This document shows positions 5,405-13,576 of a stretch of DNA of 45,876 bases, piece by piece. Both the position numbers and the translations under genes were made by a program. A model generated the notes under the pieces. The model was not told the DNA's origin. It worked only from the letters and a program-made list of their open reading frames with translations, and did no database searches. The first letter of the stretch is position 1; each line of letters starts with the position of its first letter. Source of the stretch: Massilia frigida (lineage in GTDB: Bacteria > Pseudomonadota > Gammaproteobacteria > Burkholderiales > Burkholderiaceae_D); the NCBI RefSeq assembly GCF_011682175.1, contig NZ_WHJG01000051.1, positions 1 through 45,876 of the forward strand, given 5' to 3'.

Positions 5405-8398
5405 TTATTCGTCGCTCGACGGGTTCCGCAGCGGCCGCAGCTCACCCTTGGCCACGGCGTCCGGTACTGAGAATGAATACCGGCCGAGCATGTTGATATG
5501 CTCATGCAGCAGTGGTGACAGCCTGGTCGCGTCCTCATCGCGCACCTCGAAGCCGTCCGCGCGGAGCTGGTTCAACGCGGCCTCTATGTAGTTGGTGTTC
5601 CATAGCACGATCATGTTGAGCACGAGGCCGAGCGCGCCGAGCTGGTCTTCCTGGCCTTCGCGGTAGTGCTGCCTCAATTCACCCCGTTTTCCATGAAAGA
5701 CCGCGCGGGCGACGCTGTGCCGACCCTCGCCCCGGTTGAGTTGGGTTAGCGTGCTCCGGCGCTTGGCTTCGTCATCGATGTACGTCAGGGTGTGCAGGGT
5801 TTTATCGATGCGGCCGAGCTCGGCGATGGCTTGGGCTAGTCTGGTCGGTCGCTCGCCCACCTGAAGCGTGCGCATGATGCCGGCAGCCGGCACCCGGCCA
5901 AGCTTAAGAGAGCCAGCCAGGCGCAGCATGTCATCCCAATGTAATTCGATTTTCTGGAGACTAATATTGTGTCCGGATACAGAATTGAGCAGCCCGTAGT
6001 CGGCCTTCGAGTCAATTCGCCAGAAGCGCGTGCCGCCGACATCCGCCAGGCGTGGGCTAAATCGGTAACCAAGCAGGCGGAATAATCCGAAAACCACGTC
6101 GCTGTACGCGCCTGTGTCCGTCATGATCTGAGTTGGCTGGAGGTCGGTTTGCTGTTCCAGGACGACGGCCAGCAGGACCAAACTATCGCGCAGCGTGCCA
6201 GGCACCGTGATGTCGTTGAGGCCGGAAAACTGGTTCGATATCAGGTTGTACCAAGTCACACCGCGCCCGACGCCGAAGTATTTCGGGTTCGGCCCGGAAT
6301 GCACTGATCGTACCGGCACCACGAACCGCATGCCATCGGCCGACGCGACCTCACCGCCGCCCCACACGCCGGCCAGCGCCGAACGGCTTTGCGCCGATAC
6401 CAGCATTGTGTTTGCTGCCGTGATGGTGTCATCGCGCAGGTAGTTTTGATCCACCCAGGACAATCGGTCGCGCTTGAGGGCCGGGACGTCGCCGCGAATT
6501 AGCGGCTCCGGTCCCGTGTTGCATGCCTCGGCCATCAACACCGCGCAGATGCTCACATGCAGGTCAGAAGCGCGCGCGGTGCGCTCCGATATGTGGGTGA
6601 AGGCGTCAGTGAAGCGAGTGCGGGCGGCAATCTCTAGGATCAGTTCTGGCAGATCGACGCGCGGCAGCATACCCATGACCTTGGTGCGCAACGCGATCAA
6701 CGACGCCGGTTCATTCATTCTGTCCAACGGGCTGAGCACCAGTTCCTGTTTATCGCCCACCTTGTCGAACCTCACGGCCGGGTTGTCGGGCAACCTGGCG
6801 GCGACAGCGTGGTAGGTGAGGTCCAGTTCATCGGCCAGCGCGCTTAAGGTCGGACCCGGTACCGCCGACAAGCCAAGCGTGCGACAAATGATCGGGCGTG
6901 TGGATTCCCATTCAGCGCTATCGAGAAGGCCGGCGCGCGGATCGGCGTACCGCCAGCTTGGTGCCACGAACACGTCTCGCCTGCGCAGCGCGATACGCAA
7001 TTCGGACAAAACGCAAAAGGTGTAAGCGTGAAAATCGATGGTATCGCCCTCGCGCAGCACATGACGCTGCCAGGGCTTGGTGATGATCTCGCGCGGCGCG
7101 TCGTTGTCGGGCCTCTTCACCGTCATGTTGGCGCGAAGCCAGGCAAAGGCGGCGATGAACGGCTCGCCAGCGGCATTCGCGCCAAAGTGAATGTGCTCGG
7201 CCAGCGCCGGCAGGAACCGGCGCACGGTCTTGTACTTAGCGTCCAGCTCCTGGTAGTACACATTGTCGGTCGGTCGAATCAGCTTGTTGACGCCGGCGAG
7301 GGCCAGCGCGAGCGCGTCCGGCGAAATCCGAGCGAACAACAGCTTGCGCAGCTCGGCATCCGGCACAGTGTCGTCCAGCAGCATTTGACACGCGCTGGCG
7401 AGGGTGGCCGCCGCCTCGTCCAAGTCCTTGAGCGAGCGAAGGCGGGATTTCTTGTCCGCCTTCACGGCGTCACCGAAAAGCTCCCGCAGGATGACTTCGA
7501 GCACTTCCAAGGCGTCATCCTGTGCCGATGCTTCGAGGCAGTGCACAAACGCTACCAGGGTGGCCAGACGACGCAGCACCGGTAGGCGCAGGATCGCGCT
7601 GGCCTTGGCGGCGCCGGCAAACCGGGCAAGGGCCGCGACCCGCGTGGCTGGGATACGCGTGGCAGCCGGCAACCGGATGCCAAGCTCTCGAACGGCTTGG
7701 AGCCGCATCAGCGCCAAGCTCATTGATCGGCTGCTGGCCACCACCGGCCCGGTGCGCAGGCGGTCAAGCGGGGAATTGCGGCTGCCGCCAGAAGATACCA
7801 GGAGGCCTTCCAGGCGCGTTTGCTGGTCGAGGCTGACCCCACTTCCAAGCGAGCGCCATAATCGCTCCTCGACCCGACTGCGTAGGCGCGCAACGTACCG
7901 TTCGAGCGTCGTGCAGCCAGGCAGCAATACCTTGTGCGTCACGAGCCATGTTGTGGCGCGTTCGAAAAGTACACTCGGCCGGTCGGTGCCGGTCCAGCAC
8001 AAGGCATAGAGCCACCGCGTAAGACGGAAGGCGATCAGGGGTTCTGTGAACTCGACGTAACCATAGGACGCGCGAATTTCCGTTGCGTGCTGCCAGCGCT
8101 GCTCGCCGGCACTATAGGCGCTTGCCTTGTCCGGCGCCTCGATGCCTAATTGCTTTGCCAGCGCCCACAGCACAGGCTGGGGCACGTCAAGGGGATTTTC
8201 CAGAAACGTGCCCAGGTAGCGCACCGTGCCGAGCTGAACGGCAAAACCAAACCGATTGTGCGCACCGCGCTTTTGTGCAATCAAAGCGTGGTCGGTGTCG
8301 TTCAAGTGAAAGTACCGGGCGAGATCATGAGGCGACGGCGGGCCGGCGTAGCGACCGTAGTTTTCGCGCTGGTCGTTCGAAAGAAAGCTGACTGGCAT
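5405..8398 (-). CDS. tnpA: Tn3-family transposase TnpA
   Basis: A 997-residue protein, the usual length for Tn3 TnpA (about 960-1010). It catalyses replicative transposition through cointegrates. The N-terminus has the family DUF4158-like region (LSNDQRENYGRY, then DLARYFHLND). The C-terminal catalytic part shows Asp in IMTDTGAYSDVVFGLF, Asp in FSPRLADVGGTRFW and Glu in LNMIVLWNTNYIEAAL. No frame damage is seen. ATG at 8398 follows directly on an intergenic region of about 500 bp. Together with the flanking 38-bp repeats this element looks able to transpose. Confidence 0.95.
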   Translation of the reverse strand: MPVSFLSNDQRENYGRYAGPPSPHDLARYFHLNDTDHALIAQKRGAHNRFGFAVQLGTVRYLGTFLENPLDVPQPVLWALAKQLGIEAPDKASAYSAGEQRWQHATEIRASYGYVEFTEPLIAFRLTRWLYALCWTGTDRPSVLFERATTWLVTHKVLLPGCTTLERYVARLRSRVEERLWRSLGSGVSLDQQTRLEGLLVSSGGSRNSPLDRLRTGPVVASSRSMSLALMRLQAVRELGIRLPAATRIPATRVAALARFAGAAKASAILRLPVLRRLATLVAFVHCLEASAQDDALEVLEVILRELFGDAVKADKKSRLRSLKDLDEAAATLASACQMLLDDTVPDAELRKLLFARISPDALALALAGVNKLIRPTDNVYYQELDAKYKTVRRFLPALAEHIHFGANAAGEPFIAAFAWLRANMTVKRPDNDAPREIITKPWQRHVLREGDTIDFHAYTFCVLSELRIALRRRDVFVAPSWRYADPRAGLLDSAEWESTRPIICRTLGLSAVPGPTLSALADELDLTYHAVAARLPDNPAVRFDKVGDKQELVLSPLDRMNEPASLIALRTKVMGMLPRVDLPELILEIAARTRFTDAFTHISERTARASDLHVSICAVLMAEACNTGPEPLIRGDVPALKRDRLSWVDQNYLRDDTITAANTMLVSAQSRSALAGVWGGGEVASADGMRFVVPVRSVHSGPNPKYFGVGRGVTWYNLISNQFSGLNDITVPGTLRDSLVLLAVVLEQQTDLQPTQIMTDTGAYSDVVFGLFRLLGYRFSPRLADVGGTRFWRIDSKADYGLLNSVSGHNISLQKIELHWDDMLRLAGSLKLGRVPAAGIMRTLQVGERPTRLAQAIAELGRIDKTLHTLTYIDDEAKRRSTLTQLNRGEGRHSVARAVFHGKRGELRQHYREGQEDQLGALGLVLNMIVLWNTNYIEAALNQLRADGFEVRDEDATRLSPLLHEHINMLGRYSFSVPDAVAKGELRPLRNPSSDE

Positions 8399-8913
8399 AG
8401 GTCCGATCCACGCCCGTCTGGGCCAATGTTGAATTGCTAAATCTCCGCGACTTGTGTGTAAAAAATTCTTATCTGTCGCTGGTTAGGCTCGATGTCAGGG
8501 GAGCGGACTTGCAACATGCGGGCAGCTTACAACACTCCAATGGAGGTTGCAGATCACCCTTTGTCGGAGGTTTGCGTCAGATCGGAGGGACAAATGGAAT
8601 CGTATATAATGGCGCCGGGTGCACACACTGCCGTGTGGAGCAGGAACAGCGTCGGTCGGGCCGCCACGCTGTCTGCTCACGCCCCTATGAAAACATCGAA
8701 TACCGATCTGCTCATCGCTACTGCGCCCGATTGCTTGTTCCCCTTCGAAGATGGCCAAAGCCTTGTCGCGCCAGCGCATGCAGTCTGCCGGGCTACCAAT
8801 ACCACACCCATGTGTACTGTCGCCGAGACGGTGACCAAACCTCTGCGCAGCGACCAGTTACCCCTGTCCGGTAACCACTCTTCATCAGTTAATCGTTCAG
8901 ATATGAAAGCAAA
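8399..8913. other. Spacer between tnpA and the antiporter gene
   Basis: About 515 bp with no convincing gene; a 146-codon open frame here shows no domain and odd composition. A good -10 box TATAAT lies at 8605-8610 pointing right, but its -35 (TCGGAG, 17 bp away) is poor. The region between 8605 and 8913 could be a long 5' leader of the antiporter mRNA. I see no known riboswitch. Confidence 0.4.
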
Positions 8914-10167
8914 ATGGCAGATATCAATCTAATCGCTGCGGTGCTGTTTGGACTGGCGCTCGCACACACCTTTGCAACCAAGACGTTTGAACGTCTGGCC
9001 GACCGTTTCCCGCGACATGCCGGACTGTTTCATTTTTTTGGTGAAGTAGAAGTCGTTTTCGGTCTGTGGGCACTCGTTCTGATCATTGCTATGGCATTCG
9101 TCGTCGGCGGTTCCGAGGCAATCAAGTACGCCGAATCGCGCACCTACACCGAACCGCTGTTCGTGTTCGTTATCATGGTCGTTGCCGCGTCCAAGCCAGT
9201 GCTAGAGACGATCAGAGCCCTCATATCGCTGCTGGCGCGACTGGTTCCGCTACGAACCGCAGTCGTTCGCGTTTGGCTTTGCCTGGCGCTAGTACCGCTC
9301 ATCGGCTCCTTCATCACCGAACCTGCTGCAATGACACTGGCTGCGTTAATGCTGGGACCACTGATTTTCCGCCAGGACCAGGGCATGCCAGAGTGGCTAA
9401 AATATGGGGCCTTGGGCGTGTTGTTCGTTAACGTCTCGATCGGCGGCACCCTCACCTCGTTTGCTGCCCCTCCCGTGCTCATGGTCGCGTCGACCTGGAA
9501 CTGGGACAGCGCCTTCATGGCGACCAATTTCGGATGGAAGTCGGCCATTGCGGTCGTGATCAACGCGACGGTAGTGACCTTCATGCTTCGGCGGCACATC
9601 CGGGACGACAAGCCCGGTGCGCGGACCCCCGACCGAATTCCTTTTCTAGTGAGTGCCATACATCTCGCCTTTCTCGGGGCCGTCGTCGGCTTCGCCCATC
9701 ATCCCGTTATTTTTATGGGACTGTTCATGTTCTTTATCGGCTTTACCAAGGCCTACGAGCAATACCAGAATCCCTTGATTCTGAAAGAGGGTTTGCTGGT
9801 TGGATTCTTCCTTGCTGGCCTTGTAGTCCTGGGCGGCATGCAACAGTGGTGGCTGCAACCGATCGTATCGAGCCTTGCGCCGACGGCCCTGTTCTTTGGT
9901 GCTACCGCACTTACTGCCATTACCGACAATGCCGCGCTCACCTATTTGGGATCGCTCATTTCTGGCATGAGCGATCAGGCCAAGTATATGCTGGTCGCCG
10001 GTGCCGTCGCCGGTGGTGGGCTTACGGTAATCGCCAATGCGCCAAATCCTGCCGGCGTATCCCTGTTGCGCGACGGTTTTAACGATGAGTCGATTGGTGT
10101 GGGTGGCCTGCTGCTGGGCGCTTTGGCTCCGACAGTGGTCGCCATGCTTGCGCTCTTTCTTCTTTAG
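8914..10167 (+). CDS. Putative Na+/H+ antiporter (Na_H_antiport_3-like membrane protein)
   Basis: A 417-residue hydrophobic protein with about ten to twelve membrane spans. The sequence GSFITEPAAMTLAALMLGPLIF, the polar motif NVSIGGTLTSFAAPPVLMVA and the late TAITDNAALTYLGSLI with GGGLTVIANAPNPAG resemble the 'putative Na+/H+ antiporter' family and, more loosely, the ArsB/NhaD superfamily, where conserved Asp and Asn residues in broken helices bind cations. By family it would expel Na+ in exchange for H+ across the inner membrane. Substrate is not proven. Start ATG at 8914. A terminator follows at 10253. As cargo with the potassium importer downstream it suggests adaptation to salt or alkaline stress. 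Confidence 0.8.
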   Translation: MADINLIAAVLFGLALAHTFATKTFERLADRFPRHAGLFHFFGEVEVVFGLWALVLIIAMAFVVGGSEAIKYAESRTYTEPLFVFVIMVVAASKPVLETIRALISLLARLVPLRTAVVRVWLCLALVPLIGSFITEPAAMTLAALMLGPLIFRQDQGMPEWLKYGALGVLFVNVSIGGTLTSFAAPPVLMVASTWNWDSAFMATNFGWKSAIAVVINATVVTFMLRRHIRDDKPGARTPDRIPFLVSAIHLAFLGAVVGFAHHPVIFMGLFMFFIGFTKAYEQYQNPLILKEGLLVGFFLAGLVVLGGMQQWWLQPIVSSLAPTALFFGATALTAITDNAALTYLGSLISGMSDQAKYMLVAGAVAGGGLTVIANAPNPAGVSLLRDGFNDESIGVGGLLLGALAPTVVAMLALFLL

Positions 10168-10252
10168 GAGCGAGTTCGCGGCGGCCGTTACTTGGACCGG
10201 GCAGCGCTGTCCGTCTGCAGAAAAGTTTCAGCAGTGCCTTCATGGGCTTTTT

Positions 10253-10285
10253 GGGTTTCTCCATCACTGGGGAAACCCATTTTTT
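10253..10285 (+). terminator. Rho-independent terminator after the antiporter gene
   Basis: GGGTTTCTCC (10253-10262) pairs with GGGGAAACCC (10269-10278), one mismatch, followed by ATTTTTT. It separates the antiporter from the resolvase unit. Confidence 0.75.
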
Positions 10286-10339
10286 ATCCGTTGGGGTAAA
10301 TAGGGAAAAGGGGGGAAATCGGGCGCTAAGCACATCGCT

Positions 10340-10490
10340 GCGATTGATATCGCTCCAAATGTCAGATTGAGCTATACCCTAACCTGATGTCAGGTTGCGT
10401 TGGCTCTACAAGTCAGAATAGGGTCCGTAACGAAATATCTTGACACATGCACTGAACAGTCATAGAGTCTTTCCTGACACATCTTGTTAA
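10340..10490. other. Probable res (cointegrate resolution) site and tnpR operator
   Basis: In Tn3 elements res lies directly upstream of tnpR and holds three inverted-repeat subsites bound by the resolvase. Here the palindrome AACCTGA-TG-TCAGGTT is at 10381-10396, GTCAGA occurs near 10362 and 10411, and TGACACAT is repeated at 10441 and 10475. Exact subsite limits and the crossover point cannot be fixed by eye. Confidence 0.55.
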
Positions 10491-10501
10491 GGAGACACGT
10501 T

Positions 10502-11104
10502 TTGCGAGGTCAGCGCATCGGTTATGTCCGGGTCAGCAGTTTCGACCAGAATCCAGAGCGTCAGCTCGATCAGGTCGAGGTGGATAAACTGTTCACTGAC
10601 AAGGCATCTGGCAAAGACACACAGCGGCCAGCGCTGGATGCACTGTTATCATTCGCCCGCGAAGGCGATACCGTCGTAGTGCACAGCATGGACCGCCTGG
10701 CGCACAACCTTGACGACCTGAGGCGACTAGTGCAAGCGCTGACCAAGCGTGGCATTCGTATTGAGTTTGTTAAAGAATCACTGAGCTTCACTGGTGACGA
10801 TTCGCCGATGGCAAATCTACTGCTGTCGGTAATGGGAGCATTTGCAGAATTCGAGCGGGCGCTGATCCGAGAGCGGCAGAGAGAGGGGATCGCGCTGGCC
10901 AAGCAACGCGGCGCATATCGTGGCCGCAAAAAAGCGTTAGCTGACGACCAAGTTATCGAGCTGCGCCGCCGCGCTGGCTCCGGCGAACAAAAATCAACGC
11001 TCGCCCGTGAGTTCGGAATCAGCCGCGAGACCCTGTATCAATACCTCAGACTGTCGGCGCCGACCCTTGCTCCCGATTTTCGGGAAAGCGACAGTGATGG
11101 CTAA
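10502..11104 (+). CDS. tnpR: Tn3-family serine resolvase TnpR
   Basis: A 200-residue serine recombinase that resolves transposition cointegrates at res. The N-terminus reads RIGYVRVSSFDQNPERQLD, with the nucleophilic Ser about residue 12, followed by the conserved DKASGKDTQRPALDALL, VVHSMDRLAHNLDDL and the E-helix region FAEFERALIRERQREGI. The C-terminal HTH is TLAREFGISRETLYQYL. TTG at 10502 is chosen because AAGGAG sits 7 bases upstream; an in-frame TTG at 10484 would lie before this ribosome site. Its last bases overlap the start of the next small gene (ATGGCTAA). Confidence 0.93.
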   Translation: MRGQRIGYVRVSSFDQNPERQLDQVEVDKLFTDKASGKDTQRPALDALLSFAREGDTVVVHSMDRLAHNLDDLRRLVQALTKRGIRIEFVKESLSFTGDDSPMANLLLSVMGAFAEFERALIRERQREGIALAKQRGAYRGRKKALADDQVIELRRRAGSGEQKSTLAREFGISRETLYQYLRLSAPTLAPDFRESDSDG

Positions 11105-11351
11105 AATTATTCGCGGATTTATCAACCGGTTTAACTGTGCCCGTCAAGTTCACGCAGGCGCCAGTTTCTGCATGTATTGTGGCGTTGCACTACGGAAGAG
11201 CAGCTTCTTTCTTTACCGCTTAACCTCTAGTGATGAGACCCTGGATGTTTTGATCAGAGGACTAAACGATCACCATGTTAAGCAAGCGTATCTGCCTCGC
11301 TATCGACGGCAGGACTTGGTGGCCCAGCGGGTTCCTGACGATGCAGCATAA
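11097..11351 (+). CDS. Small zinc-ribbon-like protein of unknown function
   Basis: An 84-residue frame whose ATG overlaps the tnpR stop, suggesting translational coupling. The segment NCARQVHAGASFCMYCG resembles half of a zinc ribbon (C-x12-C-x2-C-G); the first Cys of a canonical CxxC pair is missing. The rest (LTSSDETLDVLIRGLNDHHVKQAYLP) has no recognised domain. It may be a degraded cargo gene or a small regulator between tnpR and the potassium genes. Moderately likely to be real from its position. Confidence 0.45.
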   Translation: MAKIIRGFINRFNCARQVHAGASFCMYCGVALRKSSFFLYRLTSSDETLDVLIRGLNDHHVKQAYLPRYRRQDLVAQRVPDDAA

Positions 11352-11414
11352 CGATATTGCCACGAATCTTTTGCAGCGAATTTGTGCGCGACGCCGTCTC
11401 ACCAAGAAAAAACG

Positions 11415-12749
11415 ATGATACGACAAAGACTACTTCACCCAGCACGCATAGTCGCGCTCGCTTTTCTCACGACGATCATCATTGGAACTTTACTTCTGAT
11501 GATGCCCTTTGCTCGACTCGCGCCTGGGTCAGCACCCTTCCTCACTGCGCTCTTCACTTCAGTTTCAGCGGTATGTGTTACCGGACTTGCCGTCGTTGAC
11601 ACCGGTACATATTGGTCTTCTGCAGGTCAGGGCATCATTATGCTGCTCTTTCAAGTGGGCGGCTTTGGCATGATGACCGGCGCGACTCTGCTAGGTCTCA
11701 TGGTGAATCGGTCGCCTCGGCTGCGGCTGAAACTTATCACTCAAACAGAAACTCATTCGTTGGGACTGGGCGATGTGGCCAATGTGGCTAAGCTCGTGCT
11801 AACCGTGACGGTTGCGTGTGAGCTAATTGTTGCGCTAGTTCTGATGTTACGGTTCCGTGTTGGTTACGGCCTCGAATGGCAACAGGCTGCATGGAGCGGA
11901 CTGTTTCACTCAGTTTCGGCATTTAATAACGCCGGCTTCTCAATCCACGCCGACAGCGTCATGCGTTACGCTCCAGATGTGTTAGTACTCCTGCCGCTCA
12001 TGTTGGCGATTTTTATCGGCGGCATAGGATTTCCAGTGCTGATGGACCTGCGAGACAAAACACGGTCGCCGCGCAGCTGGTCTCTGCATACAAAGCTGAC
12101 GCTTGCAGTGACGGGCTTCCTACTACTCGTGGGCTTCCTTGGCGTCCTATTTTTCGAGTGGTCCAACGCAAGGACTCTTGGTGCAATGTCGGTACCTGAT
12201 AAGGTTTTGTCGGCAGCGTTCACTTCGGTTTCGGCAAGGACTGCGGGATTCAATTCCATCGATTTCGCGGTGGCCAGTCGAGAAACATGGGCTCTACATT
12301 ATCTGCTGATGTTCGTGGGAGCCGGCAGCGCCGGCACCGCCGGAGGCGTCAAGGTCGGCACGGTGGCGATTTTGTTTTTGCTGGTCATAGCAGAGATACG
12401 GGGTCAACCCGATAGCGAAGCGTTTGGTCGTCGAGTCGGCAGCCCAGCACAGCGTCAAGCGATTACTGTCCTGGTACTTGGTGGTGCAGTAGTAATCCTC
12501 GGGACTACTATATTGCTGTCTGTAAGCGATGCGTCGACCGACCGTATCATTTTTGAGGTGATTTCCGCTTTCGGTACGGTTGGCCTTTCGACAGGAATCA
12601 CGGCCGATCTTCCTCCCGTGGGGCAATTTGTACTTGTTATATTGATGTATTTAGGCCGCATAGGAACGATCACCTTAGCGACTTCACTCATACTCGGTGA
12701 ACGGCGAATGCCGTATCGCTTTCCAGAGGAGCATCCAATTGTTGGGTAG
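11415..12749 (+). CDS. ktrB: KtrB/TrkH-family potassium-translocating subunit
   Basis: A 444-residue membrane protein forming the ion path of a Trk/Ktr uptake system. Four pore-loop signatures with the selectivity glycines are visible: SAVCVTGLAVVDTG, SAFNNAGFS, SARTAGFNSID and FGTVGLSTGIT. VTGLAVVDTGTYW and the length below 450 are closer to KtrB than to the longer TrkH. The third repeat is followed by GAGSAGTAGGVKVGT, the membrane gate-loop region. ATG at 11415 is preferred over 11382 because MIRQRLLHPARIVALAFLTT starts like the family. The regulatory subunit overlaps its 3' end. It imports K+, probably coupled to Na+ or driven by membrane potential. Confidence 0.9.
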   Translation: MIRQRLLHPARIVALAFLTTIIIGTLLLMMPFARLAPGSAPFLTALFTSVSAVCVTGLAVVDTGTYWSSAGQGIIMLLFQVGGFGMMTGATLLGLMVNRSPRLRLKLITQTETHSLGLGDVANVAKLVLTVTVACELIVALVLMLRFRVGYGLEWQQAAWSGLFHSVSAFNNAGFSIHADSVMRYAPDVLVLLPLMLAIFIGGIGFPVLMDLRDKTRSPRSWSLHTKLTLAVTGFLLLVGFLGVLFFEWSNARTLGAMSVPDKVLSAAFTSVSARTAGFNSIDFAVASRETWALHYLLMFVGAGSAGTAGGVKVGTVAILFLLVIAEIRGQPDSEAFGRRVGSPAQRQAITVLVLGGAVVILGTTILLSVSDASTDRIIFEVISAFGTVGLSTGITADLPPVGQFVLVILMYLGRIGTITLATSLILGERRMPYRFPEEHPIVG

Positions 12750-13440
12750 AATTTTCACAGAGCAGTTTGCATTTTCCGCCAGCGACAGTGTTTTGGTTAT
12801 AGGCTTAGGCCGGTTCGGCAGCGCTGTTGCCCAGTCGCTTGTCCGCCTAGGTCATGACGTCATGGGGGTCGACAACAATGGCGAGCGTGTACAAGTTTGG
12901 GCAGATAAGCTAACCCACGCAGTGCAGGCCGACTCAACCAAAGAAAGCGTCATGCTTCAGCTGGGCGCTGCTGACTTTTCACATGCTATCGTAGCAATTG
13001 GAGGGGACATTGCAGCTAGCCTCTTAACACTGATGGTACTGACTGAATTGGGGATCAAGGACATTTGGGTCAAGGCTCTCGACCACGACCACGGCCAGTT
13101 AGCAAAAAAGATGGGGGCCCACCATGTGGTGATGCCTGAGGCAGACATGGGCGAGCGAGTAGCCCATCTGGTTACAGGGCGGTTGATCGACTTTCTGGAA
13201 TTCGATGACGGGTTTGCCATCGCGAAGATCCACGCCCCTGTCATGACTCACAACAAATCGCTCACCGAGTCACGAGTTCGTGAGCAGTTCGGGGTAACAA
13301 TTGTCGGCGTTAAGCGAGCAAATACGGACTTTCAGCACGCTACCCCCGAGACATCCGTACAACCTGCTGATCTACTCATTGTTTCCGGTCCCACGCGCAA
13401 GATTGAGTTATTTGCTAGCGGCACCAAAGCAAAAAAATAG
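12739..13440 (+). CDS. ktrA: KtrA/TrkA-family regulatory subunit with RCK domains
   Basis: A 233-residue cytoplasmic protein. The N-terminal RCK_N (Rossmann) domain has the nucleotide motif VLVIGLGRFGSAVAQSL with Asp of GVDNN about 22 residues later; the RCK_C part follows from about residue 150. Rings of such subunits gate the KtrB channel in response to ATP/ADP (and c-di-AMP in some Ktr proteins). TTG at 12739 is chosen: AGGAG lies 7 bases upstream, and the GTG at 12697 would start inside KtrB coding sequence without a ribosome site. The 11-base overlap with ktrB supports one operon. Confidence 0.88.
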   Translation: MLGRIFTEQFAFSASDSVLVIGLGRFGSAVAQSLVRLGHDVMGVDNNGERVQVWADKLTHAVQADSTKESVMLQLGAADFSHAIVAIGGDIAASLLTLMVLTELGIKDIWVKALDHDHGQLAKKMGAHHVVMPEADMGERVAHLVTGRLIDFLEFDDGFAIAKIHAPVMTHNKSLTESRVREQFGVTIVGVKRANTDFQHATPETSVQPADLLIVSGPTRKIELFASGTKAKK

Positions 13441-13538
13441 GCATGTAGTGATAAGCAGGCCTGTTTCCGTGAGCGCAGTCTCATCGGGATAGACACTATC
13501 GAACGGTTAGCTCCATGGCGCAATCCAGTCGTTAGAGC

Positions 13539-13576
13539 CTTAACCCGGTTTTCCGTTCCACTGCACCTTACACCCC
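13539..13576 (-). repeat. Right terminal inverted repeat of the Tn3-family transposon
   Basis: Read on the minus strand it starts GGGGTGTAAGGTGCAGTGGA at 13576. It matches the left end in all but a few of 38 positions. About 100 bp separate it from the ktrA stop, and the interrupted phage gene begins immediately outside. Confidence 0.9.

Larger units (their letters stand above)
5351..13576. mobile_element. Tn3-family transposon carrying antiporter and potassium-uptake cargo
   Basis: The two ends are 38-bp inverted repeats beginning GGGG (5351-5388 and 13539-13576). Inside are a full-length tnpA reading outwards to the left end, a resolvase gene with a res-like region, a putative Na+/H+ antiporter gene, a small unknown gene, and a potassium channel/regulator pair. 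The flanking pentamers differ (ATGTG left, TACCG right), so no target duplication is seen. The left border interrupts an IS66 transposase and the right border interrupts a phage gene, so the flanks no longer match. A deletion or recombination next to one end is the simplest explanation. The cargo is organised as a transposable ion-homeostasis cassette. Confidence 0.9.

Noticed and set aside
8492..8932. A 146-codon open frame between tnpA and the antiporter
   Set aside because: Composition is unlike the neighbours, there is no domain, and it would overlap the start of the antiporter gene.
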